From the NCBI GenBank assembly GCA_026874595.1, contig CM049308.1, positions 95,590,624 through 95,654,623 of the forward strand: DNA of 64,000 bases, given 5' to 3'. The notes beneath the pieces are model-generated. The model saw only the letters and a list, made by a program, of their open reading frames with translations, ran no database searches and had not been told where the DNA came from. This DNA is from Sipunculus nudus. Its lineage: Eukaryota; Annelida; Sipuncula; Golfingiida; Sipunculidae. This document shows positions 46,590 through 60,400 of this stretch, in pieces. How positions within the stretch are numbered: position 1 is the stretch's first letter; every line of letters starts with the position of its first letter. The position numbers and the translations under genes are program-made.

Positions 46590-47215
46590 CCTAGACTGGT
46601 TCCCCGCTCTAATATGGCGCCTCTGCTCCAGGCCAATCTTAGACTGGTACCCTGCTCTATTATGGCCCTCAGCCAAGCATAGAGACAGGCGTACAACGCC
46701 ATCTTAAGTACTCCCAGTTGCAACTCCTGACTAACCTGTAGACTGGTTCCTACTCCAGTATACACGCTCATACCGGTTGCCATGGACGTTAGCGCGATCA
46801 TGGTTGATTATCCGTGAAGATTTCTTATAAAATAACTTTCTTTAGTTATTTCTAGTTTTCAAATATTGAAGAATGAGTTGTTGCACAAAAATTGAATAAT
46901 AGATGTATAGATAATACGATATACTGAATCTTTTATATTCCACTGTGTGTAGCAGTGATTTATTATTAATACCTATTAATCTTATCATTATGTACAGCCA
47001 ACCTTTGGTTACTTCTCTGAGCAAAAGAAATGCTAATTTTTAACATATATAATACATACTGGAGTTGGAACCAGCCTGCCCGGAGTACAAAAGATGGCGT
47101 TGTACGCCCGTCTCTATGATTGGCCTAGAGCAGCGTTGCCATAATAGAGCGGGGTACCAGTCTAGGCCAATCTATGCATGGCTGAGGGCAATAATAGAGC
47201 AGGGTTCCAGTCTAA
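46590..47215. mobile_element. Foldback element with long imperfect inverted arms
   Basis: The left arm (46590 to about 46765) and right arm (about 47055 to 47215) are inverted copies of each other. Matching parts include AGACTGGT(A/T)CCC(T/C)GCTCTA, GAGAC(A/G)GGCGTACAACGCCATCTT, and GGTTCC..ACTCCAGTA at the inner edge. The 290 bp centre is AT-rich with no coding. A long-arm element without transposase fits a foldback or MITE class. Confidence 0.75.
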
Positions 47216-47727
47216 AGAAAACCAAACCTTGATGTACCGCAAAGATTTTAAAGGAAACAGCTCAGCCGAATATGTCCTGAACGTGTGAACAGAGACCGTA
47301 ACAAAACCAGGAAAAATGGTTCCAGCAAATATAAATCTGTGTCGCCAGGCAACCAGATGCCACAGGTTACTCTCGTCCTACGCTAATCACCGTCTTAAGG
47401 TAGGGACCCGCGTAGCTACGTTTGTACTTAGCCCTCGTTGCCTAATCTCCCCCCCCCAACAAACACACACATCTACTGGCTTCTGAATATTTTTATCTAC
47501 CATGATATGCCAAGAAACTTTTGATAATGATTATTAGATATCACCTGTAATGTACATTACTAACATTCTTTCATTATTTCACAGATAAAAAAAATAGGAC
47601 AAGTTTAAGAAGAAAAATCTATAATATATTCTGTTTCACCACTTGCTGCAGTCTTGCAGCGCTGACATATATGGTAAACAATGATCAAGCGCTGCAGCCT
47701 CTGGCGGGGAGAGTCTATACTATGCAA
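47216..47727. other. Sequence between two mobile elements, nothing recognised
   Basis: No gene or repeat with defined ends. A C run sits at about 47450. Confidence 0.4.
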
Positions 47728-49776
47728 GGTTGTACGGATCCGTACAACCCCGGGCTCGACTTTTTCAGGAACTGACCGGAATATACCAGAACTGACAGAA
47801 ACTGACTCGGAATTACCCGAACTGACCAAAACTAACAGGATTATATCATAATTTCACTAAAATTAAGAACATTTTCAACATTTTTAATATATATATCATG
47901 ATAATATAAAATGTAAGGCATAATAATTATTAAATTTATATGAATACCAAAATCTTGCACGTTTTTGTGAAAAATGGTAGTGGAACTTGATTATTAACTT
48001 CACCACTGAAGGTTCCCATTCTTCTCCTTTGGATACCATTAACCTCTGCCCTTTCCTTGCTCAGTCATATAAATAAATATGATAAACAACAGAAAAATTG
48101 AATATCACCTTTATTTCAATTTTTGAATGAAATAAATTTGAATAAAAAAACTAAGTGTAAACTATGAAAATAGACAAATGTAGACATATATATATATTGT
48201 ATATATTATAGATATTATATATATAATATATATATGTATGTATTATTATTTTGAATACTTGTACAACTTTCTTGGAGAATAACTATCTATGTACAAACTA
48301 CACAACAGAACTATAAGCACATCAGACGATTTGCCTAGGGAAAACAAACATACATATGTTATTGGCATGATATCAAGAGAGAATATTATTATTAATATAT
48401 TTTTAATCATATAAAAAAAACTACAGAAAAATTGAAAGCTAGAACTAAGCACAACAGAACTGTAAGCAGGAATAAGGATAACACAGGAATAAATTGGTAG
48501 CATTTTTGCAGAACTGATCAAATATAAATTTATTTGATACTTAATAAGTCATAATAACTAGACAAACATTCTTATTCTAGTTGAAACTTGTGTATTTGGC
48601 CAATACCTTGATATTTCAGCATGATGTACATGATGTATCTTTATGGATATGTAAAGGCTACAGAAAAAAAATGATAGAAATAAGCACAACAGAACTGTAG
48701 GCAGAAATATAAGCACAACCCAGGATTAATTCAATTAATTGAACAATAAATGTGGAACACAATTGTCCCACAAAATATACAAATACATTCCAGCAATATG
48801 TATTTTATACAACAAACCCATTAACTCAAGCTTAATCCAGCTAATTAAACAGACTAAATTCACACATGATCATATCACTTTGTACCTGAGGAGTGGGCCG
48901 GCTGGTTAGCTGAATTTATGAAGAGTGCTGTAGTACATTTATAATCAAGCTAACTGTACACATAGTATAATATATTAAAAGCTCCCCTGTGCTATAGAGC
49001 ACTTTCACAGTAAACAATATGAGCATATCAAGGAGTGCTTTATTAGATTTTCAACTGTAGGTTTGCCTTTCTATATATATTCTGCCATTCATTAAATTTA
49101 TCATAGTTTATATATATATATATTTATGTATGTTAATATACATATATATATATATAGATATATATATATAGATATATATATATATATTTGTAAATGCAAT
49201 ATATATACAATTAAGTTGTATCTAAATATCATCATGAGTATTTAATACAATGCATTTTTAATAAATGATAGCAACAGAAACATTTTAACATTGTAGTAAA
49301 ATACTTTCTTTTAAAATTAAATAATATATGGGAAATAATAATTAATACTCAGTTTTATAATTAAAATAATGTCAAAAATGTAATATATATAATAGGTGCT
49401 GATAGACCCATCTATGTTCTACTTTCTAATGATATTTTGGTGGTAAATAAAATATGAAATTGCATAAAATAAAACAATATTTGTGGCGGCATCTGACATC
49501 TTTGCGTGAAACTAACATTGAGGTACGACAGGCAGACATTTCAACCTACTTACCAGTACCTCATGGAGTAAAAAATTGGTTCTCAGGTATTCACTCTCAA
49601 AATTAAGTGAAGTATTTGGGTCATTTAATTGGCAGATGTAAATGGAATGGTGGGAGTGGGTCAGTTCCAGTAATTCCAAGTCAGTTTTGGTCAGTTCCGG
49701 TAATTCCAAGTCCATTTCAGTCAGTTCCGGTAATATAGGGTCAGTTCCTGTAAAAAGTCGAGCTGTACAACCCCTA
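47728..49776. mobile_element. About 2 kb non-autonomous element with GGAACTGAC-rich terminal inverted repeats
   Basis: The left end starts with a perfect 22 bp palindrome centred on GGATCC (47728 to 47749), then GGGCTCGACTTTTT-CAGGAACTGACC and several further (G/C)GAACTGAC repeats to about 47835. The right end (49660 to 49776) is the inverse: CCAAGTCAG...TCAGTTCCGG repeats, then GTCAGTTCCTG and AAAAAGTCGAGC. The interior is very AT-rich, holds several AT microsatellites, and has three scattered copies of AGCACAACAGAACTGTA(A/G)GCAG. No transposase is present. Confidence 0.7.
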
Positions 49777-52033
49777 AGATATGTATATGCCTTGTGTAAC
49801 GTGAGGACACCAGTCAGACCCCACATATTATTATTGTTACAGATGCTTGGACTCCGTTGGGACCAAAACATTTGCTGAATGATCAGTATGTAATAAAGTA
49901 TGGGCACTTACTCTGAATGAAGTCAGGTATTACTTCATCTCAGTTGGGCCGGTGGAGCCTTCAATTTGGAACAGCCAATAGGAAATTAGCATCATTGCTT
50001 ATGAAAATATGGTCTATCCTAGTGCATGGCACTGGCATTCCTTGGAAAAGCCCCCTGAATTCCTCTTTTGCATAGATTGCCCACCTTATTTGCATGGGAT
50101 TCCTTTTTCGGCGGTGTCCTGTCGCGCATGCAACAACTGAACCCTGGCAGTTAAAAAAAAAAACATTTACAGGCCCACATTATTTAGGTGTTGTATCAAT
50201 TTAATTTTATACATAATAAATTTATTTCTATATATAAATACAAGATTGCTTCTCTATCGCAAGCAGTGGTATTTCATGTTTCAGGTCCCTCCATGTACCG
50301 CAGGGTGAACTTTAACCGCCAGATGGTTGGACTCCATATCACAGATAAATGGAGTCCGCACGTGGCGGACTATTTCACCACCTGCTGTCCACCTGTCTTT
50401 TGTAGATAATTTTCTTTAAAGTTTATATTTTCCAATAATTTCTTAGATAAATACTTGCAGAAGTGACAACCTAATATGGCAATTAAGAACAATCCCCAGT
50501 TTATGTTTCAAAGCTTTTTAATCTCTTCACAATGATCTGTCCTTTAGATATGATGTGTAGAAAATGATGCTGTTCTAGACCAAAGCAATCCTGTTGCCAC
50601 ACCAGGTTATGAATATAGCATTCTGGTTGAGCTGTCATGACTTAATGAGAAGAAGAAACATGCACTTGACCGGTACAGCAGATCTTTGTACAATTAGAGA
50701 ATGCTTCTTTAATTAAACTATAGAACAGGTTCTTGAGAATGAACCATATCCACTGTTGTCATTGACAAGGCCTGGTGTTACATAAATAATGGATACTTAT
50801 GTATATCTCTTATTTTTTCTCACTTGGTAAATTCCCCCATGTGAGTTTAGAACAATAAATTCAGTAATCAACTGCATTTTTAGCAAACCTGTGAGCTTAT
50901 GCGATAGTGGGGCGTCGTCTGTACGTTAACCCATAATATCTTGAAAATGGCAGGAGTTTGCATCACCAAATTTTATGCAAAAAAATTGTCATCTAAAAAA
51001 CTCTATCAGATTTTGCTTATTTTTAGGCTAACTGCATTTTCTTAGATTTTATAGGGAAAAAGCTAAAAAAAAATGTTCGAATGGTTCCAGTTAAAGGTTT
51101 TTGGCCGAGTTACAGGAGGTTGAAGTTAGTCATCTGTCCAAAAAAGCACACTAAAATTTTAGTATCAGAAATGGCTAGAGCTAACATCACCAAATTTTAT
51201 GCCAATGTTTGTCACATATGTCATACCCGAAATTGAGGTATTGGTGGCGCCACCTACATTGATCTGTTTTTTACAAGCGAAAATGTAATTTTAGACTCTT
51301 CTAGCTTATACACTGTTTTATGATGAAACTGTTAAGCTGATTGGTTTAAACTTAACAAGAATTATTCTATGGTAGGGTTCTGCCAGTTTTATAAGAATAG
51401 ATTGGGTAAATGCAGCTTTAAAAAAAGAAGTGTAGCCAATTGAAAAAGGTTTTATGTGTTTGAAAACATATTTGACAACATGCTGAGTGTCAGCAGCCAA
51501 GTCAAGAGGTTACTCAGTACAACCAGCTTGGGTCCAGACATCACCATGGCAACTGACCTGGCTCTGTCTGGTGTCTAGACAATGTGTTCTAGATTAGAAC
51601 TAATGGACTTTATATTTTAACTGTTTGAAAAAACTTGGTTTGCATTTTTAGCGAATCTGTAAGCTTATGCAATGGTGTGGCATTGTCCGCCGTGCGTTGT
51701 GCATCATAGCTATCTCAAAAAGGGCAGGAGCTAGCATGATATTTCTGCATTGGTTTGACTTATCCACCTGAAATTTTGCATGTGTATACATCCTGGAAAG
51801 CTTTCTTGAATTTATGACAGGTGATGCCACCTATACTCACTTTAATGCTGCAGACATCCAAGCTCATATATCAGGAACCGTCTAACCAATTGGGCCAATA
51901 TTTTGCATGTGTATAGATCTCACATAGCTCTTTATCATACACAAAACTGGTGGTGCCACCTGCAACCATGTTTCACGGAAGTACATATGTGCGCACACAA
52001 ATACTGTGCCTGCGGCACGCGAAATGAGCCACG
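49777..52033. other. Non-coding sequence with a diverged duplicated block
   Basis: A block at about 50880 to 51000 (AGCAAACCTGTGAGCTTATG, then GGCAGGAG) recurs in diverged form at about 51650 to 51740 (AGCGAATCTGTAAGCTTATG, then GGGCAGGAG). Both are followed by GGTGGCGCCACCT- or GGTGGTGCCACCT-like pieces. These look like old copies of one dispersed repeat. No gene was recognised. Confidence 0.45.
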
Positions 52034-52270
52034 GTGTCTTCCAAACCTTTTGACAGTAATAAAAGGATGGCAGATACAACAGACTCTGCATTGTGCAATT
52101 TTAACCTTGGGACATCAGATGAATTAATATACAAAGCATTACAGCTTTTGGCGGATCCATCTAAAACAGAAAGGAGGTTTGTGCTCCCCACTGATCCAAT
52201 AATAGAAAGTCTTGCTAGAGACAAGGACACTATAATAAAATTATCAAATAAGGATGATGATATGATGTGA
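52034..52270 (+). CDS. Short open frame, possible protein fragment, unidentified
   Basis: A frame of up to 78 codons contains LGTSDELIYKALQLLADPSK and FVLPTDPIIESLARDKDT, with balanced composition and acidic/lysine end (KLSNKDDDMM). The start is uncertain and an ATG at 52067 (MADTTDSAL) is the likelier one. No family was recognised. It may be a fragment of a repeated gene. It sits 250 bp before the 26 bp array. Confidence 0.25.
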   Translation: MSSKPFDSNKRMADTTDSALCNFNLGTSDELIYKALQLLADPSKTERRFVLPTDPIIESLARDKDTIIKLSNKDDDMM

Positions 52271-52520
52271 CTGGAATTTATATGTGACTTGCAAAGGATG
52301 TGGAAATAACATTGATGGTAATATGAACAAGATCTTGATTGAAATTTTATGTATAAAAAATAAACACATAGTGCGAAGCACAGTATTTGCATGATAGCCT
52401 ATATATCTGACAATTATAAAAGGCTGAATAAACAGTTAACTGGTGCATTTCAAAGTTCAGTACCAAGCGAGTTATTCAGTGCACATTTTTATAATATTTA
52501 CGTATTGAGTCATATATTCT

Positions 52521-53300
52521 GAATGCAAGATCTTACAATTCTCTCTGAATGCAAGATCCTACAATTCTCTCTGAATGCAAGATCCTACAATTCTTGCTGA
52601 ATGCAAGAACAAACAATTCTTGCTATATGTAAGATCATACAATTCTCTCTGAATGCAAGATCATACAATTCTCTCTGAATGCAAGATCAAACAATTCTCT
52701 CTGAATGCAAGATCCTACAATTCTTGCTGAATGCAAGAACAAACGATTCTTGCTAAATGTAAGATCCTACAATTCTCTCTGAATGCAAGATCAAACAATT
52801 CTCTCTGAATGAAAGATCCTACAATTCTTGCTGAATGCAAGAACAAACAATTCTTGCTAAATGTAAGATCATACAATTCTCTCTGAATGCAAGATCAAAC
52901 AATTCTTGCTGGATGCAAGATCATACAATTCTCTCTGAATGCAAGATCATACAATTCTCTCTGAATGCAAGATCCTACAATTCTTGCTGAATGCAAGATC
53001 AAACAATTCTCTCTGAATGCAAGATCCTACAATTCTTGCTGAATGCAAGATCAAACAATTCTCTCTGAATGCAAGATCCTACAATTCTTGCTGAATGCAA
53101 GAACAAACAATTATTGCTAAATGAAAGATCCTACAGTTCTCTCTGAACGCAAGATCAAACAATTCTTGCTGAATGCAAGATCAAACAATTCTTGCTGAAT
53201 GCAAGATCATACAATTCTCTCTGAATGTAAGATCATACAATTCTCTCTGAACGCAAGATAAAACAATTCTTGCTGGATGCAAGAACAAACAATTCTCTCT
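52521..53300. repeat. Minisatellite, 26 bp unit, 30 copies
   Basis: The unit is GAATGCAAGATCCTACAATT plus CTCTCT or CTTGCT. The two ending types alternate irregularly, and variants AAGAACAAAC and AAATGTAAG recur at intervals, hinting at local block duplications. The period is strict: 780 bp for 30 copies. Confidence 0.98.
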
Positions 53301-53333
53301 GCAAGTTGAATATTTTACTGATATGATCTCATA

Positions 53334-54480
53334 TTAGTAACTGAGGGCTCACTTATTTGTATTTGTGAGATTTCTTATGTTGGTAACTGAGGGCTCACTT
53401 ATTTGTATTTGTGAGATTTCTTATGTTGGTAACTGAGGGCTCACTTATTTGTATTTGTGAGATTTCTTTGGTTGGTAACTGAGGGCTCACTTATTTGTAT
53501 TTGTGAGATTTCTTATGTTGGTAACTGAGGGCTCACTTATTTGTATTTGTGAGATTGCTTATGTTGGTAACTGAGGGCTCACTTATTTGTATTTGTGAGA
53601 TTTCTTATGTTGGTAACTGAGGGCTCACTTATTTGTATTTGTGAGATTTCTTATGTTGGTAACTGAGGGCTCACTTATTTGTATTTGTGAGATTTCTTAT
53701 GTTGGTAACTGAGGGCTCACTTATTTGTATTTGTGAGATTTCTTATGTTGGTAACTGAGGGCTCACTTATTTGTATTTGTGAGATTTCTTATGTTGGTGA
53801 CTGAGGGCTCACTTATTTGTATTTGTGAGATTGCTTATGTTGGTGACTGAGGGCTCACTTATTTGTATTTGTGAGATTTCTTATGTTGGTAACTGAGGGC
53901 TCACTTATTTGTATTTGTGAGATTTCTTATGTTGGTAACTGAGGGCTCACTTATTTGTATTTGTGAGATTTCTTATGTTGGTAACTGAGGGCTCACTTAT
54001 TTGTATTTGTGAGATTGCTTATGTTGGTGACTGAGGGCTCACTTATTTGTATTTGTGAGATTTCTTATGTTGGTGACTGAGGGCTCACTTATTTGTATTT
54101 GTGAGATTTCTTATGTTGGTAACTGAGGGCTCACTTATTTGTATTTGTGAGATTTCTTATGTTGGTAACTGAGGGCTCACTTATTTGTATTTGTGAGATT
54201 TCTTATGTTGGTAACTGAGGGCTCACTTATTTGTATTTGTGAGATTTCTTATGTTGGTAACTGAGGGCTCACTTATTTGTATTTGTGAGATTTCTTATGT
54301 TGGTAACTGAGGGCTCACTTATTTGTATTTGTGAGATTTCTTATGTTGGTAACTGAGGGCTCACTTATTTGTATTTGTGAGATTTCTTATGTTGGTAACT
54401 GAAGGCTCACTTTTTTGTCTTTGTGAAATTTCTCATGTTTGTAAATGAGGGCATATGTATTTGTGAGATTTGTAAATTGT
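53334..54480. repeat. Minisatellite, 46 bp unit, about 24 copies
   Basis: The unit begins GTTGGTAACTGAGGGCTCAC and continues TTATTTGTATTTGTGAGATT then TCTTAT. Copies are almost identical except for GGTGACTG and GATTGCTT variants, and the last one to two copies are degraded (GAAGGCTCAC, then partial to 54480). It starts 34 bp after the 26 bp array and ends 12 bp before the Helentron-like element. The near identity indicates recent expansion. Confidence 0.98.
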
Positions 54481-54492
54481 TGCTCATTTATT

Positions 54493-57400
54493 GTATCCCC
54501 GGACAAAGTCGGGGGATACTATGTTTTCATACTGGTCCCGCCGCTGCCGCATATAAATCTTGTTGGCGCGATAACTCAAAAAATATTTCAAGGATCTTTA
54601 CTAAACTTGCTATATGTATAGATATGGGTTAGAGGACGATGCCTATTTAAAATGAGGTCATGACCTTGACTAGAAGAGTGTCCTTGACCTTGAATAGGTC
54701 CAATTTTGGGGAAAATCACACAAATTCTTAAATATCTCAAGAAATCTTGCATGGATTGATCCCAAAATCAAGTTGATGGAAGATCATGGATAGGGTTGTC
54801 ATGTTCCAGAAACAGGTGGCGCCACCTATTATTCTTTACTTGTTTTCGTGCCGTTTAATACCCCCGAAATTGCTACTTGACAGTACTGTGAGCATTTTAA
54901 GTAAAAAAATAATGGACAGATTTCTTTTATATTATGCATATACATAGATATGGGTTACGGGATGATGTTTATTTAAATTAGGGTCATGACCTTTAGTATG
55001 AGAGTGTCCTTGACCTTGAATAGGTCCAATTTTGGGGAAAATCACACAAATTCTTAAATATCTCAAGAAATCTTGCATGGATTGATCCCAAAATCAAGTT
55101 GATGGAAGATCATGGATAGGGTTGTCATGTTCCCGAAACAGGTGGCGCCACCTATTATTCTTTACTTGTTTTCGTGCCGTTTAATACCCCCGAAATTGCT
55201 ACTTGACAGTACTGTGAGCATTTTAAGTCAAAAACTAATGGACAGATTTCTTTCATATTATGCATATACATAGATATGGGTTATGGGATGATGTTTTTTT
55301 AAATTGGGGACATGACCTTTTCTATTAGAGTGGCCTTGACCTTGAAAATTGCCATATATGGTGAAAATTACACAAAATCATAAATATCTCAATAAGGGAT
55401 GCATGGATTGGTCCAAAAATCAACTTGATCGAAGATCTTGAATAGTATTGTCATGTACCAGAAACAGGTGGTGCCACCTGTTATTCTTTCACATGTTTTC
55501 GTGCCGTTTAATACCCCATCATTGCCACTTAACAGTTCTGTGAGCATTATAAGTCAAAAACTAATGGACAGATTTCTTTCATATTATGCATATACATAGA
55601 TATGGGTTATGGGATGATGTTTATTTAAATTGGGGTCATGACCTTTCCTATTAGAGTGGTCTTGACCTTGAATATTGCCATATATGGTGAAAATTACACA
55701 AAATCATTAATATCTCAATAAGGGATGCATAGATTGGTTCAAAAATCAACTAGACCGAAGATCTTGGATAGTAATGTCATGAACCACAAACTGGTGGCAC
55801 CACCTGTTATTCTTTTACTTGTTTTCTTGCCATTTAATACCCCCATCATTGCCACTTAAACAGTACTGTGAGCATTATAAGTCAAAAACTATCAGACAGA
55901 TTTCTTTCATTGTAAGCATATACATAGACATGGGTTATGGGATGATGTATATATAAATTGGGGTCATGACCTTTCCTATTAGAGTGGCCTTGACCTTAAA
56001 TATTGCCATATATGGTGAAAATTACACAAAATCATTAATATGTCAATAAGGGATGCATGGATTGGTCCAAAAATCAACTTGATCGAAGATCTTGAATAGT
56101 ATTGTCATGTACCAGAAACAGGTGGTGCCACCTGTTATTCTTTCACATGTTTTCGTGCCGTTTAATACCCCATCATTGCCACTTAACAGTTCTGTGAGCA
56201 TTATAAGTCAAAAACTAATGGACAGATTTCTTTCATATTATGCATATACATAGATATGGGTTATGGGATGATGTTTATTTAAATTGGGGTCATGACCTTT
56301 CCTATTAGAGTGGTCTTGACCTTGAATATTGCCATATATGGTGAAAATTACACAAAATCATTAATATCTCAATAAGGGATGCATAGATTGGTTCAAAAAT
56401 CAACTAGACCGAAGATCTTGGATAGTAATGTCATGAACCACAAACTGGTGGCACCACCTGTTATTCTTTTACTTGTTTTCTTGCCATTTAATACCCCCAT
56501 CATTGCCACTTAAACAGTACTGTGAGCATTATAAGTCAAAAACTATCAGACAGATTTCTTTCATTGTAAGCATATACATAGACATGGGTTATGGGATGAT
56601 GTATATATAAATTGGGGTCATGACCTTTCCTATTAGAGTGGCCTTGACCTTAAATATTGCCATATATGGTGAAAATTACACAAAATCATTAATATGTCAA
56701 TAAGGGATGCATGGATTGGTCCAAAAATCAACTTGATCGAAGATCTTGGATAGTATTGTCATGTACCGGAAACAGGTGGTGCCACCTGTTATTCTTTTAC
56801 ATGTTTTCATGCCGTTTAATACCCAATCATTGCCACCTAACAGTTCTGTGAGCATTATAAGTCAAAAACTAATGGACAGATTTCTTTCATATTATGCATA
56901 TACATAGATATGGGTTATGGGATGATGTTTATTTAAATTGGGGACATGACCTTTTCTATTAGAGTGGCCTTGACCTTGAAAATTGTCATATATGGTGAAA
57001 ATTACACAAAATCATAAATATCTCAATAAGGGATGCATGGATTGGTCCAAAAATCAACTTGATCGAAGATCTTGAATAGTATTGTCATGTACCAGAAACA
57101 GGTGGTGCCACCTGTTATTCTTTCACATGTTTTCGTGCCGTTTAATACCCAATCATTGCCACTTAACAGTTCTGTGAGCATTATAAGTCAAAAACTAACG
57201 GACAGATTTCTTTCATATTATGCATATACATAGATATGGGTTATAGGATGATGTTTATTTAAATTGGGGTCATGACCTTTCCTATTAGAGTGGTCTTGAC
57301 CTTGAATATTGCCATATATGGTGAAAATTACACAAAATCATTAATATCTCAATAAGGGATGCATAGATTGGTTCAAAAATCAACTAGACCGAAGATCTTG

Positions 57401-60400
57401 GATAGTAATGTCATGAACCATAAACAGGTGGCACCACCTGTTATTCTTTTACTTGTTTTCTTGCCATTTAATACCCCCATCATTGCCACTTAAACAGTAC
57501 TGTGAGCATTATAAGTCAAAAACTATCAGACAGATTTCTTTCATTGTAAGCATATACATAGACATGGGTTATGGGATGATGTATATATAAATTGGGGTCA
57601 TGACCTTTCCTATAAGAGTGGCCTTGACCTTAAATATTGCCATATATGGTGAAAATTACACAAAATCATTAATATCTCAATAAGGGATGCATGGATTGGT
57701 CCAAAAATCAACTTGATCGAAGATCTTGGATAGTATTGTCATGTACCGGAAACAGGTGGTGCCACCTGTTATTCTTTTACATGTTTTCATGCCGTTTAAT
57801 ACCCAATCATTGCCACCTAACAGTTCTGTGAGCATTATAAGTCAAAAACTAATGGACAGATTTCTTTCATATTATGCATATACATAGATATGGGTTATGG
57901 GATGATGTTTATTTAAATTGGGGACATGACCTTTCCTATTAGAGTGGCCTTGACCTTGAAAATTGCCATATATGGTGAAAATTACACAAAATCATGAATA
58001 TCTCAATAAGGGATGCATGGATTGGTCCAAAAATCAACTTGATCGAAGATCTTGAATAGTATTGTCATGTACCAGAAACAGGTGGTGCCACCTGTTATTC
58101 TTTCACATGTTTTCGTGCCGTTTAATACCCAATCATTGCCACTTAACAGTTCTGTGAGCATTATAAGTCAAAAACTAACGGACAGATTTCTTTCATATTA
58201 TGCATATACATAGATATGGGTTATGGGATGATGTTTATTTAAATTGGGGTCATGACCTTTCCTATTAGAGTGGTCTTGACCTTGAATATTGCCATATATG
58301 GTGAAAATTACACAAAATCATTAATATCTCAATAAGGGATGCATAGATTGGTTCAAAAATCAACTAGACCGAAGATCTTAGATAGTAATGTCATGAACCA
58401 TAAACAGGTGGCACCACCTGTTATTCTTTTACTTGTTTTCTTGCCATTTAATACCCCCATCATTGCCATGAAGAAGAAGGTGTTACCAATGCTGAATCAT
58501 ACAGGACAGACAGACTCAGCAAGAGGTTGCTTGACCATTTTGGATCCTCTATCCAGATTTTACCACAGAGGGGAAAGGCGAGTCTGGTTTGTTCTTCTGA
58601 AATCAAAGTGGGTGAAATGTGTGCACTTGTTACAAGTTTGCAGCAACAGTTAGCTGAATCAGAGTTAAAGATTGAATCTGACTGTAGTCCGAGCCAAAAG
58701 TGGTATACCCTCATTGAGCAGCTACAGGTTGCTGCGGTCAAGACCTCAGCCCTCTGCGCTCCTTAAGCATGTTCTCTGAGCCAACAGTCTCAGTGCCACG
58801 CCAAGCCAAGCAAGGAGCCACAGAGGCCACCCCCATCCATCCCGAGCTGGTGACTTTTCAGAAAGCTACAGACCACACTTAAACAGTACTGTGAGCATTA
58901 TAAGTCAAAAACTATCAGACAGATTTCTTTCATTGTAAGCATATACATAGACATGGGTTATGGGATGATGTATATATAAATTGGGGTCATGACCTTTCCT
59001 ATAAGAGTGGCCTTGACCTTAAATATTGCCATATATGGTGAAAATTACACAAAATCATTAATATCTCAATAAGGGATGCATGGATTGGTCCAAAAATCAA
59101 CTTGATCGAAGATCTTGGATAGTATTGTCATGTACCGGAAACAGGTGGTGCCACCTGTTATTCTTTTACATGTTTTCATGCCGTTTAATACCCAATCATT
59201 GCCACCTAACAGTTCTGTGAGCATTATAAGTCAAAAACTAATGGACAGATTTCTTTCATATTATGCATATACATAGATATGGGTTATGGGATGATGTTTA
59301 TTTAAATTGGGGACATGACCTTTCCTATTAGAGTGGCCTTGACCTTGAAAATTGCCATATATGGTGAAAATTACACAAAATCATGAATATCTCAATAAGG
59401 GATGCATGGATTGGTCCAAAAATCAACTTGATCGAAGATCTTGAATAGTATTGTCATGTACCAGAAACAGGTGGTGCCACCTGTTATTCTTTCACATGTT
59501 TTCGTGCCGTTTAATACCCAATCATTGCCACTTAACAGTTCTGTGAGCATTATAAGTCAAAAACTAATGGACAGATTTCTTTCATATTATGCATATACAT
59601 AGATATGGGTTATGGGATGATGTTTATTTAAATTGGGGTCATGACCTTTCCTATTAGAGTGGTCTTGACCTTGAATATTGCCATATATGGTGAAAATTAC
59701 ACAAAATCATTAATATCTCAATAAGGGATGCATAGATTGGTTCAAAAATCAACTAGACCGAAGATCTTGGATAGTAATGTCATGAACCATAAACAGGTGG
59801 CACCACCTGTTATTCTTTTACTTGTTTTCTTGCCATTTAATACCCCCATCATTGCCACTTAAACAGTACTGTGAGCATTATAAGTCAAAAACTATCAGAC
59901 AGATTTCTTTCATTGTAAGCATATACATAGACATGGGTTATGGGATGATGTATATATAAATTGGGGTCATGACCTTTCCTATAAGAGTGGCCTTGACCTT
60001 AAATATTGCCATATATGGTGAAAATTACACAAAATCATTAATATCTCAATAAGGGATGCATGGATTGGTCCAAAAATCAACTTGATCGAAGATCTTGGAT
60101 AGTATTGTCATGTACCGGAAACAGGTGGTGCCACCTGTTATTCTTTTACATGTTTTCATGCCGTTTAATACCCAATCATTGCCACCTAACAGTTCTGTGA
60201 GCATTATAAGTCAAAAACTAATGGACAGATTTCTTTCATATTATGCATATACATAGATATGGGTTATGGGATGATGTTTATTTAAATTGGGGACATGACC
60301 TTTCCTATTAGAGTGGCCTTGACCTTGAAAATTGCCATATATGGTGAAAATTACACAAAATCATGAATATCTCAATAAGGGATGCATGGATTGGTCCAAA

